NCBI RefSeq assembly: GCF_900112065.1
Contig: NZ_FOKE01000008.1
Coordinates: 124,001 to 188,000 of the forward strand
Direction of reading: 5' to 3'
Length of the DNA: 64,000 bases
From: Cohnella sp. OV330
GTDB taxonomy: Bacteria > Bacillota > Bacilli > Paenibacillales > Paenibacillaceae
The position numbers and the translations under genes were made by a program. Of this stretch, positions 21,373-30,099 are shown piece by piece. Under the pieces are notes generated by a model. That model was given only the letters and a program-made list of their open reading frames with translations. It did no database searches and was not told the origin of the DNA. Position 1 is the first letter of the stretch. The number at the start of each line of letters is the position of its first letter.

Positions 21373-24300
21373 TTGACTGAGGACAGCAAGCTGCCGTTCC
21401 ACCCCGTACTGTCCGCCTGGTTCGCTTCGACGTTCGGGGAGCCGACCGACGTACAGACAAAAGCCTGGGCTTCGATCGCCGAAGGACAGCACACGCTGAT
21501 CGCCGCGCCGACCGGCTCCGGCAAGACGCTGGCGGCGCTGCTGCCGTGCCTCGACCGCATCGCGAGAAGCGATGCCGCAGGCAAGCGGCAGCCTGCCGTG
21601 CGAACGTTGTACATTACGCCGCTGAAGGCGCTCAACAACGATATTCACCATCACGTGACGGACTTCGCGCGCCAGCTCGACGCATGGGCCGCGGAGCGGG
21701 GCGAGCATTGGCCAGGCATCCGGAGCGAGGTTCGGACCGGGGATACGACGCCGGCGAAGCGGGCTGCCATGTTGCGCCGCCCCCCGGATCTGCTGGTGAC
21801 GACGCCGGAGTCGTTCTATTTGCTGCTGACTTCGGGCAAAGGCCGGGACATGCTGGCGACCGTCGAGCAGGTCATCGTGGACGAGATCCACGACCTCGCC
21901 GCGGACAAGCGCGGCTCGCATCTGTCGCTCTCGCTGGAACGGCTGACGGCGCTATGCGCGCGTCCCGTCCAGCGGATCGGCGTGTCCGCGACGCAAAAGC
22001 CGCTGTCTCGCGTCGCGCAGTTTTTGGGCGGCTGGGAGGAATCGCCGCAGGAGAGCGCTGAGGAGGCGATGCAGCCTCGGCCGGTGGCGATCGTCGAGAG
22101 CGGCATGACGAAGCGCCTTAGCGTCAAGGTGACCATGCCCGAGCCGACGGTTCCATCGGCAGGACGGGAGGCCGTATGGAAGCCGTTGCTCGACCGCATC
22201 ATGGAGGCGATGTCGGATAGCCGGTCCGTCCTGCTGTTCGTGAACAGCAGGCGGCTCTCGGAGCGGCTGACGCTCCGGCTTAACGACCATGTCGGCTACG
22301 AGATGGCGCGCTCTCATCATGGCAGCCTTGCGCGGGAGCGAAGGCTCGAGGCCGAGCGTCTGCTCAAGAGCGGCGAGCTAAGATGCATCGTCGCGACGTC
22401 TTCGCTCGAGCTGGGCATCGACATCGGCCATATCGACCTCGTCATACAGATCGATACGCCGCTCGCCGCCGACCGCGGCATTCAGCGGATCGGCCGCGCG
22501 GGGCATGCCGTGGGCGAGGAGAGCCGCGGGTTGATGATCGTCCGCGCCAAGGCGCTGCTGCCCGAGGCCGCCGTGCTGAGCCGGCTCGTCTCGCGGCGCG
22601 AGATCGAAGATATCGAGATCCCGTACGGGCCGATGGACGTGCTGTCGCAGCAGGCGGTGGCCATCGTATCGATGGACGATTGGCGCGCGGACGATCTGCT
22701 TCGCCTCGTTCGGCGAAGCGACAGCTATCGGGATTACGACGAGCGGCGGTTCAAGGAAATGCTGAAGGTGCTGTCCGGGTTTTATCCTTTCTTTAAGCCG
22801 CTGCTCGATTGGGACGCGCGCTCGGGCCTTTTGACGGCCCGGGCGGTCGGTCGCGCCGCTGCCGTGAGCGGGGCGGGCACGATTCCGCAAAGCGGCGGAT
22901 ACCCGGTGCATCATATGGACAGCAGAGCGCATCTGGGCGAGCTCGACGAGGAGTTCATCCAAGAAAGCCGCGTCGGAGACGTCTTTCAGCTCGGCGCGGG
23001 CTCGTGGATGATCCGCGAGATCAAAAACGACCGCGTGTACGTCGCCGAAGCGGCGAACCGGTTCAGCGAGGTGCCTTTTTGGCGCAATGAAGCGGGCGGG
23101 AGATCTTATGCGCTCGGCGAAAAAATCGGCGCGTTCTGGCGGGAAATCGCCGGGCGGCTGGGGCTTGAGGCAGAAGCGGAAGTCGTAGACGACACGGACG
23201 GCGAGAATGCCGCGCGGGAGCGAGCGTACGATGACGCGGTCGCGACATGGCTGCGCGACGGGTTCGGCATGGACGCGGCTGCTTCGGAATCGCTGATCGG
23301 CCATGTGCGCGCACAACATCGCGCAAGCGCGGTGCCGACCGATGCCCGTATCGTCGTCGAGCACTATCGCGACGTGATGAACCAGACGCATATGGTCATC
23401 CACAACTTTTTCGGGCGCAGCGTGAACCGGGCCTGGCTGCTGGCGCTTCAGCGGCAGTTCGAGCTGCTCATGCCTTACCGGCTGTACGGCAACGCCAAGG
23501 ACAACGGCATCGAGATCGTGTTGCCGGAGTGGGATGCCTCCTGGCTGCGAATCTTGAGCCAGGTATCGACGGCGAACGTCGAGACGCTGCTATCGGAGGC
23601 GGTGACCGGCTCGCCGCTGCTCGCGGTCGCTTTCCGCAAAATCGCGGAAACGTCGCTGCTCCTCGCCCGCAGCTTCACGCGCACGCCGATGTGGCAGAAG
23701 CGTCTGCGGAGCGAGGAGCTGCTGCGCAAGGCGCTTCCTTACGGCGCGCAGTTCCCGTATCTCGGCGAAGCGATGCGCGAGGCGCTTCACGATTACCTCA
23801 GCTTCGGCGATCTGCGCCGGATGCTGGAGGCCGTAGACGAAGGGCGCATCGAGATCGTCGTCCGCGAGACGCCGTATCCTTCGCCGCTCGCCTCCCAGTT
23901 CATGGCCGATTACGTGAACATGCGGATCTACGAAGGGGACGGCCTGGACGAATCGACCCGGCGCCAAATCTTGCAGATCAACCACGAACTGGCCCGCGAT
24001 CTGTTCGGCGGGGCGGATGCCGGCCCGGCCGTATCCGAAGAAGCGATGGCGCAAATGCAAGCGAGCCTATCGTCGCCTTCGAGAGATCCCGAAGGTCCGG
24101 CAGACCTCGCATCGCTGCTCAAGACCAGAGGCGATCTCACGGCCGGCGAGATCGTCAAAGCCGCCGGCGAACGCAGCCTGGCCTGGCTGAGCGGGCTTGA
24201 AGAGAGCGGAGCCGCCGTCGCGATCCGCATGCCGGGCGACGAGGAGCCTCGATACATCGCTTCCGACGAAGCGGAGCTGTACGCGCGATTCCCGGCTGAC

Positions 24301-25827
24301 CCGGCTTCGGTCCTGTTCATCCTGGGGCGATACGCGGACCACCGGATGTCTTTCACCGAGGCGGATCTCGTCGAGCGGTATCCGATGCTGGACCTGCCCG
24401 GGGCGGCCGAAGCCGTACGACTGCTGCTCGAGCGCGAATTGATCCAGCGGGCGCCGCACGCCTCCGGCGAGGACGAGCGTTTGTGGACGAGCGTGCAGGT
24501 CGCCTCCAAGCTCGTCCGCTGGTCGGTTCGGCACGCCCGGTCCCAGGCCGAGCCGGCGGACGCGATCCGCTGGTGCAGCCAGATCGCGATGCTCCAGCAT
24601 GCGCTTCCGGGCTCGCAGATGCAGGGGGGCGAAGGCCTGCTTGCCGCCATCGGCAAGCTGCAGGGCATTTTCCTCCCGCTGTCGCATTGGGAGACGCTGA
24701 TTCTGCCCGCGCGCGTGCAAGGCTACCGCAAGGAAGACTTGGACCTGCTCTGCGCGACGGGCGAGGTGCTCTGGATCGGCCGTCGCGAGGAGGAGGAGCG
24801 GGAGGGCAAGATCGCCTTCTTCCTGGCTGACGACAAGGCGCTGTACGAACCGTATGCGGAAGCGGCGAAGCGGCAGGAAGCGAAGACGCGCCATCCGCAG
24901 CTGGCGAAGCTCATTCGGGAGAGCGGGGCGAGCTTTCTTACGAAGCTCTCCAGGGAGACGGATATGCGGCCGTCGGAGCTGCTGCCCGCGCTCATCGATC
25001 TGGCTTGGGAAGGTCTCGTCTCCAACGACCAATTCGCGCCGCTCCGGCTTCACACCGACCCCGCCGGGGCCAAGCGTCAGTTCCAAGGCCGGACGGGTTC
25101 GGGGCTTGGACGCTGGTACGCCGTGTCCGGCTTGCTTGAATCCGCGAGCGAAGACGATAATATCGACGACCATAGTCCGTCAAGCCGCAGTTCTTCCGAA
25201 GCGGAAGAATCGCCGGTGCTCGCCTGGACGAAGCACCTGCTCGATACTTACGGCATGGTGAACCGGGAGCTCGTCTCCAAGGTGTCGCCCTATCCGTGGG
25301 ACGTCCTTCAAGGCGTGCTGCGGCAGCTGGAGGACTGGGGCCTGGTGACGCGAGGCGCCTTCATCCGCGGACTCGACGCTTTGCAGTTCGCTACGCCGGC
25401 TTTCCGCGATGCGGTCAAGCGTCCGGCCGGCAGCGGCGACGGCCAGCTGGCCGTGTTGTCCGCCGCCGATCCGGCCAATCCCTTCGGGCTGATCGCGGAA
25501 TGGCCGTCCGGCGGCCAAGGCGTTTCCTTCGCGCGCAAGCCCGGCAATTTCCTGCTGCTGGACGGGGAGAAGTGGCGCTATTGGATCGAAAACAACGGCA
25601 AGCGCGTCTTCAGCCTGGAAGCGGATGCCGTCGATCTGAAGGCGCGGGGAGAGGCGGAGCGGCTTCAAGCCGCGTTCCAGACGATCATTCGCCGGCAGAA
25701 GCTCGTCAAGCTCAAAATGGACGAATGGAACGGCAAAGCAGCCGCCGAAACGGAAGCGGGACGCGCGCTGCTGTCCCATGGCGCGGAGAAGCAAATGCGC
25801 TCGCTCGTGCTTTGGTTAAAGACGTGA
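21373..25827 (+). CDS. lhr: Lhr-like large ATP-dependent DNA helicase
   Basis: 1484 residues, close to the ~1500 of bacterial Lhr. The SF2 core occupies ~20-420: K51 in APTGSGKT, D170 in the DEIH box, VSATQKPL as motif III, and QRIGRAGHAVGEE as motif VI. A winged-helix/Lhr-core region and a long C-terminal domain (~870-1484) follow, as in full-length Lhr rather than Lhr-core proteins. Lhr is a 3'-5' DNA translocase and RNA:DNA helicase linked to repair. The start is the weak point: TTG 21373 has only a poor SD (AAGAAAG), and translation may couple to the kinase gene ending at 21345. Confidence 0.88.
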   Translation: MTEDSKLPFHPVLSAWFASTFGEPTDVQTKAWASIAEGQHTLIAAPTGSGKTLAALLPCLDRIARSDAAGKRQPAVRTLYITPLKALNNDIHHHVTDFARQLDAWAAERGEHWPGIRSEVRTGDTTPAKRAAMLRRPPDLLVTTPESFYLLLTSGKGRDMLATVEQVIVDEIHDLAADKRGSHLSLSLERLTALCARPVQRIGVSATQKPLSRVAQFLGGWEESPQESAEEAMQPRPVAIVESGMTKRLSVKVTMPEPTVPSAGREAVWKPLLDRIMEAMSDSRSVLLFVNSRRLSERLTLRLNDHVGYEMARSHHGSLARERRLEAERLLKSGELRCIVATSSLELGIDIGHIDLVIQIDTPLAADRGIQRIGRAGHAVGEESRGLMIVRAKALLPEAAVLSRLVSRREIEDIEIPYGPMDVLSQQAVAIVSMDDWRADDLLRLVRRSDSYRDYDERRFKEMLKVLSGFYPFFKPLLDWDARSGLLTARAVGRAAAVSGAGTIPQSGGYPVHHMDSRAHLGELDEEFIQESRVGDVFQLGAGSWMIREIKNDRVYVAEAANRFSEVPFWRNEAGGRSYALGEKIGAFWREIAGRLGLEAEAEVVDDTDGENAARERAYDDAVATWLRDGFGMDAAASESLIGHVRAQHRASAVPTDARIVVEHYRDVMNQTHMVIHNFFGRSVNRAWLLALQRQFELLMPYRLYGNAKDNGIEIVLPEWDASWLRILSQVSTANVETLLSEAVTGSPLLAVAFRKIAETSLLLARSFTRTPMWQKRLRSEELLRKALPYGAQFPYLGEAMREALHDYLSFGDLRRMLEAVDEGRIEIVVRETPYPSPLASQFMADYVNMRIYEGDGLDESTRRQILQINHELARDLFGGADAGPAVSEEAMAQMQASLSSPSRDPEGPADLASLLKTRGDLTAGEIVKAAGERSLAWLSGLEESGAAVAIRMPGDEEPRYIASDEAELYARFPADPASVLFILGRYADHRMSFTEADLVERYPMLDLPGAAEAVRLLLERELIQRAPHASGEDERLWTSVQVASKLVRWSVRHARSQAEPADAIRWCSQIAMLQHALPGSQMQGGEGLLAAIGKLQGIFLPLSHWETLILPARVQGYRKEDLDLLCATGEVLWIGRREEEEREGKIAFFLADDKALYEPYAEAAKRQEAKTRHPQLAKLIRESGASFLTKLSRETDMRPSELLPALIDLAWEGLVSNDQFAPLRLHTDPAGAKRQFQGRTGSGLGRWYAVSGLLESASEDDNIDDHSPSSRSSSEAEESPVLAWTKHLLDTYGMVNRELVSKVSPYPWDVLQGVLRQLEDWGLVTRGAFIRGLDALQFATPAFRDAVKRPAGSGDGQLAVLSAADPANPFGLIAEWPSGGQGVSFARKPGNFLLLDGEKWRYWIENNGKRVFSLEADAVDLKARGEAERLQAAFQTIIRRQKLVKLKMDEWNGKAAAETEAGRALLSHGAEKQMRSLVLWLKT

Positions 25828-25897
25828 CGCGCGATTGCGCTTAATGAAGGGGGATGCGCCGCCCGAATCCTGCTTCTCAATCGAAAGGGGTGGACGA

Positions 25898-27148
25898 ATG
25901 AAAACCGATTATGTCGACGTTCTCGCGAAAATCTCCGATAAACTATACAAGTCCGGCATGGACGTGATGCAAACGGCCAGCCGGATGATTCCGGCCAATA
26001 CGTTCTGCATCGCGAATCTCGATCGCGTGTCCACCGTCGTCCTCAATGCTTTCAACCGGGACAAGACCATCCTCACGGAAGGGCTAGTCGTAGCCAACGA
26101 GGAATCGTATTGCGCGTTGGTCACGGAGAAAGCCCGCGGACCGCTCCTCATCGAAAACAACCTGACGCATCCGTTGACCAAGGATATGCCCGCGACGCAA
26201 TTCGTGGGCGGCTGTTCCTTTTTAGGCGTGCCGTTATGGACGCCCGGCGGTCAGATATTCGGATCGTTATGCGCTTTCGACGACCGTTTTTATTCATTCG
26301 AAGAGCGCGATGTCGAACTTATGCTGTCTTTGTCCAAATTTTTCACGGACGTGCTGGCCTTGGATGAATCCGTCAAGCAGCTGCAGGCGGCCCAGGCGCA
26401 GGCGATGCGCGCGCTCGAAGAAAAGGACAATCTGCTCGCCGTGTTGAGCCACGAGATCCGCACGCCAATGAACGGGGTGCTCGGGATGGCGAATCTGCTG
26501 CGTTCGACGGACTTGACCGAGGAGCAGCGGAACTACGTTTCCGTCATCGAAGACTGCGGCGACGGTCTGATGGCGATGCTGAACCAAATTTTGGAGCATT
26601 CCAAGATCGCGGCGGGAAGGATGAGCGTCGAGTCCGAACCGTTCAACCTGGCGGAATGCGCGGAGCAGGCGCTGCAGATCCATGCGTTCGAAGCCGGGAA
26701 AAAGAATATCGGGCTCCGCCTGTCCATCGACGACAAGCTGCTTGGCAATTATGAGGGGGACGGTCTGAAAATCAGACAAATCCTCATTAATCTCGTAAGC
26801 AATGCCGTAAAATTCACCGAACGGGGAGAAGTGTCGCTGACGATCGAGCGGTTAGACCGGCCGGTCAAAGACGGGAGGGTTTGGTTATCCTTCAGCGTGT
26901 GCGACACGGGGATGGGCATCTCGCCGGAGCGCAAGGATCAGCTGTTCCGCTCGTTTTCCCAGGTCCACGACAAATCGATCAAATGCAACTACGGCGGCAT
27001 CGGCCTCGGATTGTCGATCTGCCGCCGGTACGCCGAGCTGATGGACGGGACCGTCGAGCTGACGGACACCGGTCCGGGCGGCTCTTGCTTCACGCTCACC
27101 GTTCCGCTTCGTTCCCGGCAGAGCAATCAAGCTTTTAACGCCGTCTAA
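25898..27148 (+). CDS. GAF-domain sensor histidine kinase
   Basis: 416 residues, soluble. A GAF domain (~15-150: CIANLDRVSTVVLNAFNRD, GGCSFLGVPLWTPGGQIFGSLCAFD) resembles those fused to signalling enzymes. HisKA has H185 (LSHEIRTPMNGVLGMANLL). The HATPase has LVSNAVKFTERGEV, DTGMGISP and GIGLGLS. There is no receiver domain. ATG 25898 follows AAAGGGGTGG; an upstream in-frame ATG at 25835 lacks a comparable SD. No partner response regulator is adjacent, so phosphate may pass to one of the receivers in the neighbouring hybrid kinases (inference). Confidence 0.88.
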   Translation: MKTDYVDVLAKISDKLYKSGMDVMQTASRMIPANTFCIANLDRVSTVVLNAFNRDKTILTEGLVVANEESYCALVTEKARGPLLIENNLTHPLTKDMPATQFVGGCSFLGVPLWTPGGQIFGSLCAFDDRFYSFEERDVELMLSLSKFFTDVLALDESVKQLQAAQAQAMRALEEKDNLLAVLSHEIRTPMNGVLGMANLLRSTDLTEEQRNYVSVIEDCGDGLMAMLNQILEHSKIAAGRMSVESEPFNLAECAEQALQIHAFEAGKKNIGLRLSIDDKLLGNYEGDGLKIRQILINLVSNAVKFTERGEVSLTIERLDRPVKDGRVWLSFSVCDTGMGISPERKDQLFRSFSQVHDKSIKCNYGGIGLGLSICRRYAELMDGTVELTDTGPGGSCFTLTVPLRSRQSNQAFNAV

Positions 27149-27213
27149 GCACGCAGGACGACCGAGGTCGCCTGCGCGCTTGGACGGCTGCCGGCGCACG
27201 GCGCCGATTCGCC

Positions 27214-27939
27214 TTAACCCCACTTGATGCCGGTTTTAAAGCCCGCGCCGTGACCCGCCGCCTGGCCGCCGAGTTGAACGCCCGCGCCTTGCGGGCCCAC
27301 ATGCGCGCCGGCTTCCAGACCGACCCCGTACTTGCCTCCCACTTGGCCGCCAGCCTTCGCTTCGAGGCCTGCGTTGGCGCTCAATTGACCTTTCGCCTGA
27401 AGGCCCGCACCGTATTGGCCCCCTAGCTGGGCGCCGCCCTGGAACGAGGCGACTTGGCCGCCGCCGACTTGGGCGCCGGCCTGGATGCCCGCGCCGTTCG
27501 CGCCGGCGAATTGACCGCCTATATTGGCGTGAATGCCATGTCCGCCGCCGATCCCGCCGCCCGCTTGAAGGCCCAGGCCGTACTCGCCGCCTAAGTATGC
27601 TCCGGTATGGACGCCGGTTCCGTATCCGCCGCCGTAGTAACCTTGCGCGTGCATGCCCGCATCAAGCGGACCGATATGGCTCTGTGCCTGAAATCCCGCA
27701 TGATGAGCCGAGCTGTCTGGACCGGTCTGCGTTGGCGGGAGCACGGGCATCGGCATCTGTTCGAGGCCAGGATATGGGGTGCCGGGCTGATACGAATCGG
27801 CGTAATAAGGACGGGAAGGGTAGCCCGCGGAATAAGAGAGGCCCGGATATCCATAATAATCGGGAACGAAGCCGTTATAGGATTGAACGTAGCCATAACC
27901 GAAGCCTTGACCGAACGAGCCTCGCGGATTGATGTGCAT
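27214..27939 (-). CDS. Gly/Gln/Ala-rich repeat protein with Tyr-rich N-terminus
   Basis: 241 residues. ATG 27939-27937 is chosen because GGAGG (27952-27948) precedes it by 8 nt; the earlier in-frame ATG overlaps that SD. Residues 1-85 are rich in Gly, Tyr and Pro (GYGYVQSYNGF, YYGYPGLSY). Residues ~95-241 are a degenerate Gly repeat with period of about 16 (GxGLxAGxxxGGxxG), lacking cysteines and membrane segments. No signal peptide is evident. Such composition is seen in some coat or surface structural proteins, but the family is not recognised and localisation is unknown. It converges with the GAF kinase gene. Confidence 0.65.
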   Translation of the reverse strand: MHINPRGSFGQGFGYGYVQSYNGFVPDYYGYPGLSYSAGYPSRPYYADSYQPGTPYPGLEQMPMPVLPPTQTGPDSSAHHAGFQAQSHIGPLDAGMHAQGYYGGGYGTGVHTGAYLGGEYGLGLQAGGGIGGGHGIHANIGGQFAGANGAGIQAGAQVGGGQVASFQGGAQLGGQYGAGLQAKGQLSANAGLEAKAGGQVGGKYGVGLEAGAHVGPQGAGVQLGGQAAGHGAGFKTGIKWG

Positions 27940-28110
27940 GGCGCTAGCCTCCATTGGTTTTCATGATGGGTTAGCCTATTCCGCGAATGCCGCCAAGGAC
28001 ACCCGCCCGGATAAAAATGGGCGTCGGCGGCAGGGTAGCAGGCGACGTCTTATCGGGTAAGGGACAGCATAGGCGCCCACAAATCGCCGCGAAAGAAGGG
28101 AGGAGCCGGC

Positions 28111-28452
28111 ATGCCCGCATCGATCGCAGATGTCACGCAATGGCTCGAATCGCAAACGGACAAGGAATTGGTCGTAACCAAGCATGAGGATCGCGACCTC
28201 GACGAGGTCAGAATCCGGCTCGAGCGCATCGAGGGAAGAGGAGAGCGGAGCGAGGCCCTTGACGACTATACGAACGGCGCCTCGCTGCTGCTCATTGGGA
28301 GCGGGACGGTCGTCACGGAAGGCAGGGAAGAGCGCTTGCCGTCCGACGCCTTCGAGATTCCGCTCGAAGGACTGAGCCTGACGGAAACGGCCGAAGGCGT
28401 GGCTTTGCTCGTGACGGAGCGCGCCCGCTATTCGATCAAGGTTCTGGATTGA
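28111..28452 (+). CDS. Small hypothetical protein
   Basis: 113 residues, acidic, soluble. ATG 28111 is preceded by GGGAGGAG. The pattern suggests an alpha-helical start (SIADVTQWLESQTDKEL) followed by beta strands (LLLIGSGTVVTEGREERLP, ALLVTERARYSIKVLD). No known motif, metal ligands or membrane segment. It is transcribed alone and followed by a hairpin terminator. Function unknown. Confidence 0.7.
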   Translation: MPASIADVTQWLESQTDKELVVTKHEDRDLDEVRIRLERIEGRGERSEALDDYTNGASLLLIGSGTVVTEGREERLPSDAFEIPLEGLSLTETAEGVALLVTERARYSIKVLD

Positions 28453-28458
28453 GCGATG

Positions 28459-28494
28459 AAAAACGCCCGCTGCCGAAATGGCGCGGGCGTTTTA
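28459..28494 (+). terminator. Hairpin terminator, possibly bidirectional
   Basis: 11-bp stem 28460-28470/28483-28493 flanked by A and T tracts. It lies between the 113-residue gene (+) and the 30-residue gene (-). Confidence 0.7.
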
Positions 28495-28525
28495 CGTATG
28501 GGATGGACGGGAAAAGGGGCTGCGC

Positions 28526-28618
28526 TTAATCCCCTGCGTCGATAGCGCTCTTGCCGCCGAACACGATGACGCCGCCGCCTACGAACATGCAGACGATCAG
28601 AATAATGACATAGGCCAT
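28526..28618 (-). CDS. 30-residue single-pass membrane peptide
   Basis: ATG 28618-28616 is preceded by GGAGGTG (28629-28623) at ideal spacing. The frame reads MAYVIILIVCMFVGGGVIVF, then GGKSAIDAGD and TAA at 28528-28526. The first ~20 residues form one hydrophobic helix with a GGG hinge; the tail is short and polar. Bacillales encode many such small membrane proteins, several sporulation-associated, but I cannot assign a family. Support is the SD, the coherent hydrophobic helix and the neighbouring terminator. Confidence 0.7.
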   Translation of the reverse strand: MAYVIILIVCMFVGGGVIVFGGKSAIDAGD

Positions 28619-28640
28619 TGCCAACACCTCCGGTTTTGGT

Positions 28641-28677
28641 TACCCTTATCGTAACTTATTCTTACCCGGTAAGGGTA
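28641..28677. promoter_or_regulatory. Nested inverted repeats upstream of the 30-residue gene
   Basis: TACCCTTA (28641-28648) is mirrored by TAAGGGTA (28670-28677). A second palindrome, CTTACC-C-GGTAAG, sits at 28661-28673. The block lies 23-59 bp upstream of the start codon and could be an operator. The cognate regulator is unknown. Confidence 0.35.
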
Positions 28678-28770
28678 CCGACGAATTCGTGACAAGATCA
28701 GGCTGCCCGGCCGCTCGCACTCGCCCGAAGCCTTGCATCTCGCCGCGAATCGCTCCTTGGAGGAATGAAG

Positions 28771-29316
28771 ATGACGGTCTATATCGCGCTGCTGCGCGGC
28801 ATCAATGTCGGAGGCAACAATAAAGTGAAGATGGCCGACCTCAAGACGGCCTGCGAGCGGCTTGGGCTCGAAGGCGTGCGCACGTATATCCAGAGCGGCA
28901 ATATCGTCTTCCGCTCCGACCGCTCCGAAGAAGCGCTGCGCGAGATGCTCGAGGCGGCGCTGCGTGACGAATTCGGCGTTAAAAAGGCAACGGTGTTGCT
29001 GCGAACGAACGACGAGCTGCAGCGTTTGCTGCGCGACTGCCCGTTCTCCGAAGCGCAAATCGCGGCCGCCAGTCAGCTGTACGTGAATCTGCTGGACAAG
29101 CCGCTGGATAACGATCAACTGTCCCGAATCGGCGAACTGTCCGCGGAGGGCGAACAGTGCGTCATCGGAGATCGGGCGATTTATTTGCTCCTCACGCCGA
29201 GCATCTTGGATTCCGCTTTCGCGGTCTTGTTTCAAAAGATGAAGCTCACGCTCACCTCCCGCAACTGGAACACGATGAACAAGCTGGGCGAGCTGGCTGC
29301 GCAAACGGAAATATAG
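28771..29316 (+). CDS. DUF1697 family protein
   Basis: 181 residues. Family hallmarks are at the N-terminus: YIALLRGINVGGNNKVKMADL, then TYIQSGNIVF. The C-terminal part contains TSRNWNTMNKL, the other conserved block of DUF1697. Small cytosolic alpha/beta proteins of unproven function. The start is ATG 28771, because GGAGGA (28759-28764) lies 6 nt upstream; the ATG at 28765 abuts the SD. Convergent with clpP, leaving 9 nt between the two stops. Confidence 0.85.
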   Translation: MTVYIALLRGINVGGNNKVKMADLKTACERLGLEGVRTYIQSGNIVFRSDRSEEALREMLEAALRDEFGVKKATVLLRTNDELQRLLRDCPFSEAQIAAASQLYVNLLDKPLDNDQLSRIGELSAEGEQCVIGDRAIYLLLTPSILDSAFAVLFQKMKLTLTSRNWNTMNKLGELAAQTEI

Positions 29317-29325
29317 CGCACAGAA

Positions 29326-29913
29326 TCAGGGCTGCGTCTCGATGACGCGGTCCACGATGCCGTACGCGACCGCTTCCTCGGCGCTCATGAACGTGTCGCG
29401 GTCCATGTCCTTTTCCACCCGATCGAGCGGTTGCCCCGTTCGATCGGCGGTGATCTGGTTCAGCCGTTCCCGGATGAGCAGAATGCGCTTCGCGCTGATG
29501 GCGATATCGCTCGCCTGGCCTTGTACGCCGCCATGCGGCTGGTGAATCATGATCTCGCTGTTCGGCAGCGCGAAGCGCTTGCCTTTCTCGCCGGACAGCA
29601 GCAGGATCGCGGCAAACGACGCGGCCATGCCGGTACAGATCGTGTGCACCTCGGGCCGGATGAATTGCATCGTGTCGTAAATCGCCATGCCCGCCGTCGT
29701 CGATCCGCCGGGGCTGTTGATGTACATGTTGATCGGCTTTTCCGGATCTTCCGCAGCCAGGAATAGCATCTGCGCGACGATGGAGTTAGCCATCATGTCG
29801 TCGATCGCCGCGCCGAGGAATACGATACGGTCTCTCAGCAGCCTGGAATAAATGTCGTACGAGCGCTCTCCGCGCGCCGTCTGGTCGATCACGTAGGGGA
29901 TATAGCCGTTCAT
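29326..29913 (-). CDS. clpP: ATP-dependent Clp protease proteolytic subunit ClpP
   Basis: 195 residues, the usual ClpP length. The catalytic triad is S99 (GMAAS), H124 (MIHQPHGG) and D173 (DRDTFM). YINSPGGSTTAGMAIYDTM, the strand/turn shaping the substrate cleft, is intact. ClpP forms the tetradecameric chamber that degrades proteins delivered by ClpX or ClpC. ATG at 29913 follows GGGAGG. No clp ATPase is adjacent and no CtsR direct-repeat operator is visible upstream, so this may be a second, non-heat-shock paralogue (inference). Confidence 0.93.
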   Translation of the reverse strand: MNGYIPYVIDQTARGERSYDIYSRLLRDRIVFLGAAIDDMMANSIVAQMLFLAAEDPEKPINMYINSPGGSTTAGMAIYDTMQFIRPEVHTICTGMAASFAAILLLSGEKGKRFALPNSEIMIHQPHGGVQGQASDIAISAKRILLIRERLNQITADRTGQPLDRVEKDMDRDTFMSAEEAVAYGIVDRVIETQP

Positions 29914-29973
29914 TGGAGGTTCCTCCCGTCGGTTGGTGTGGACGTTCGATTCGGTAATCGTGCGTCCGCGGCG

Positions 29974-30017
29974 AAAAGATACGGCAGGCTCTGTATTTTA
30001 CTGCACGTATCTTTTTT
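29974..30017 (+). terminator. Terminator-like hairpin between clpP and the sigma factor gene
   Basis: 14-bp stem with one bulged A (29974-29987/30001-30015), 13-nt loop, and a run of six T at 30012-30017. On the plus strand this is a good intrinsic terminator although no plus-strand gene ends nearby. On the minus strand it would fold in the clpP 5' leader. Confidence 0.55.
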
Positions 30018-30044
30018 GCCTAGACGTTCGTTTACTTGTATAAA
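30016..30044 (+). promoter_or_regulatory. Promoter of the ECF sigma factor gene
   Basis: TTGCCT (30016-30021), 17-bp spacer, TATAAA (30039-30044); start codon at 30100. The -10 lies within a small CGTTTA/TAAACG inverted repeat (30029-30046). Confidence 0.45.
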
Positions 30045-30099
30045 CGGGCGAATCAGCTTAGGAAGCCCATCGCCATAGCCGTGAAAGGAGGATGTATGC

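Noticed and set aside
22378..23403. 341-codon antisense frame inside the Lhr gene
   Set aside because: Composition (His/Arg/Val-rich) is typical of antisense reading of GC-rich genes, and helicase motifs are on the other strand.
27149..27213. Hairpin between the GAF kinase and the Gly-rich gene as terminator
   Set aside because: The stem is good but no T run follows on either strand.
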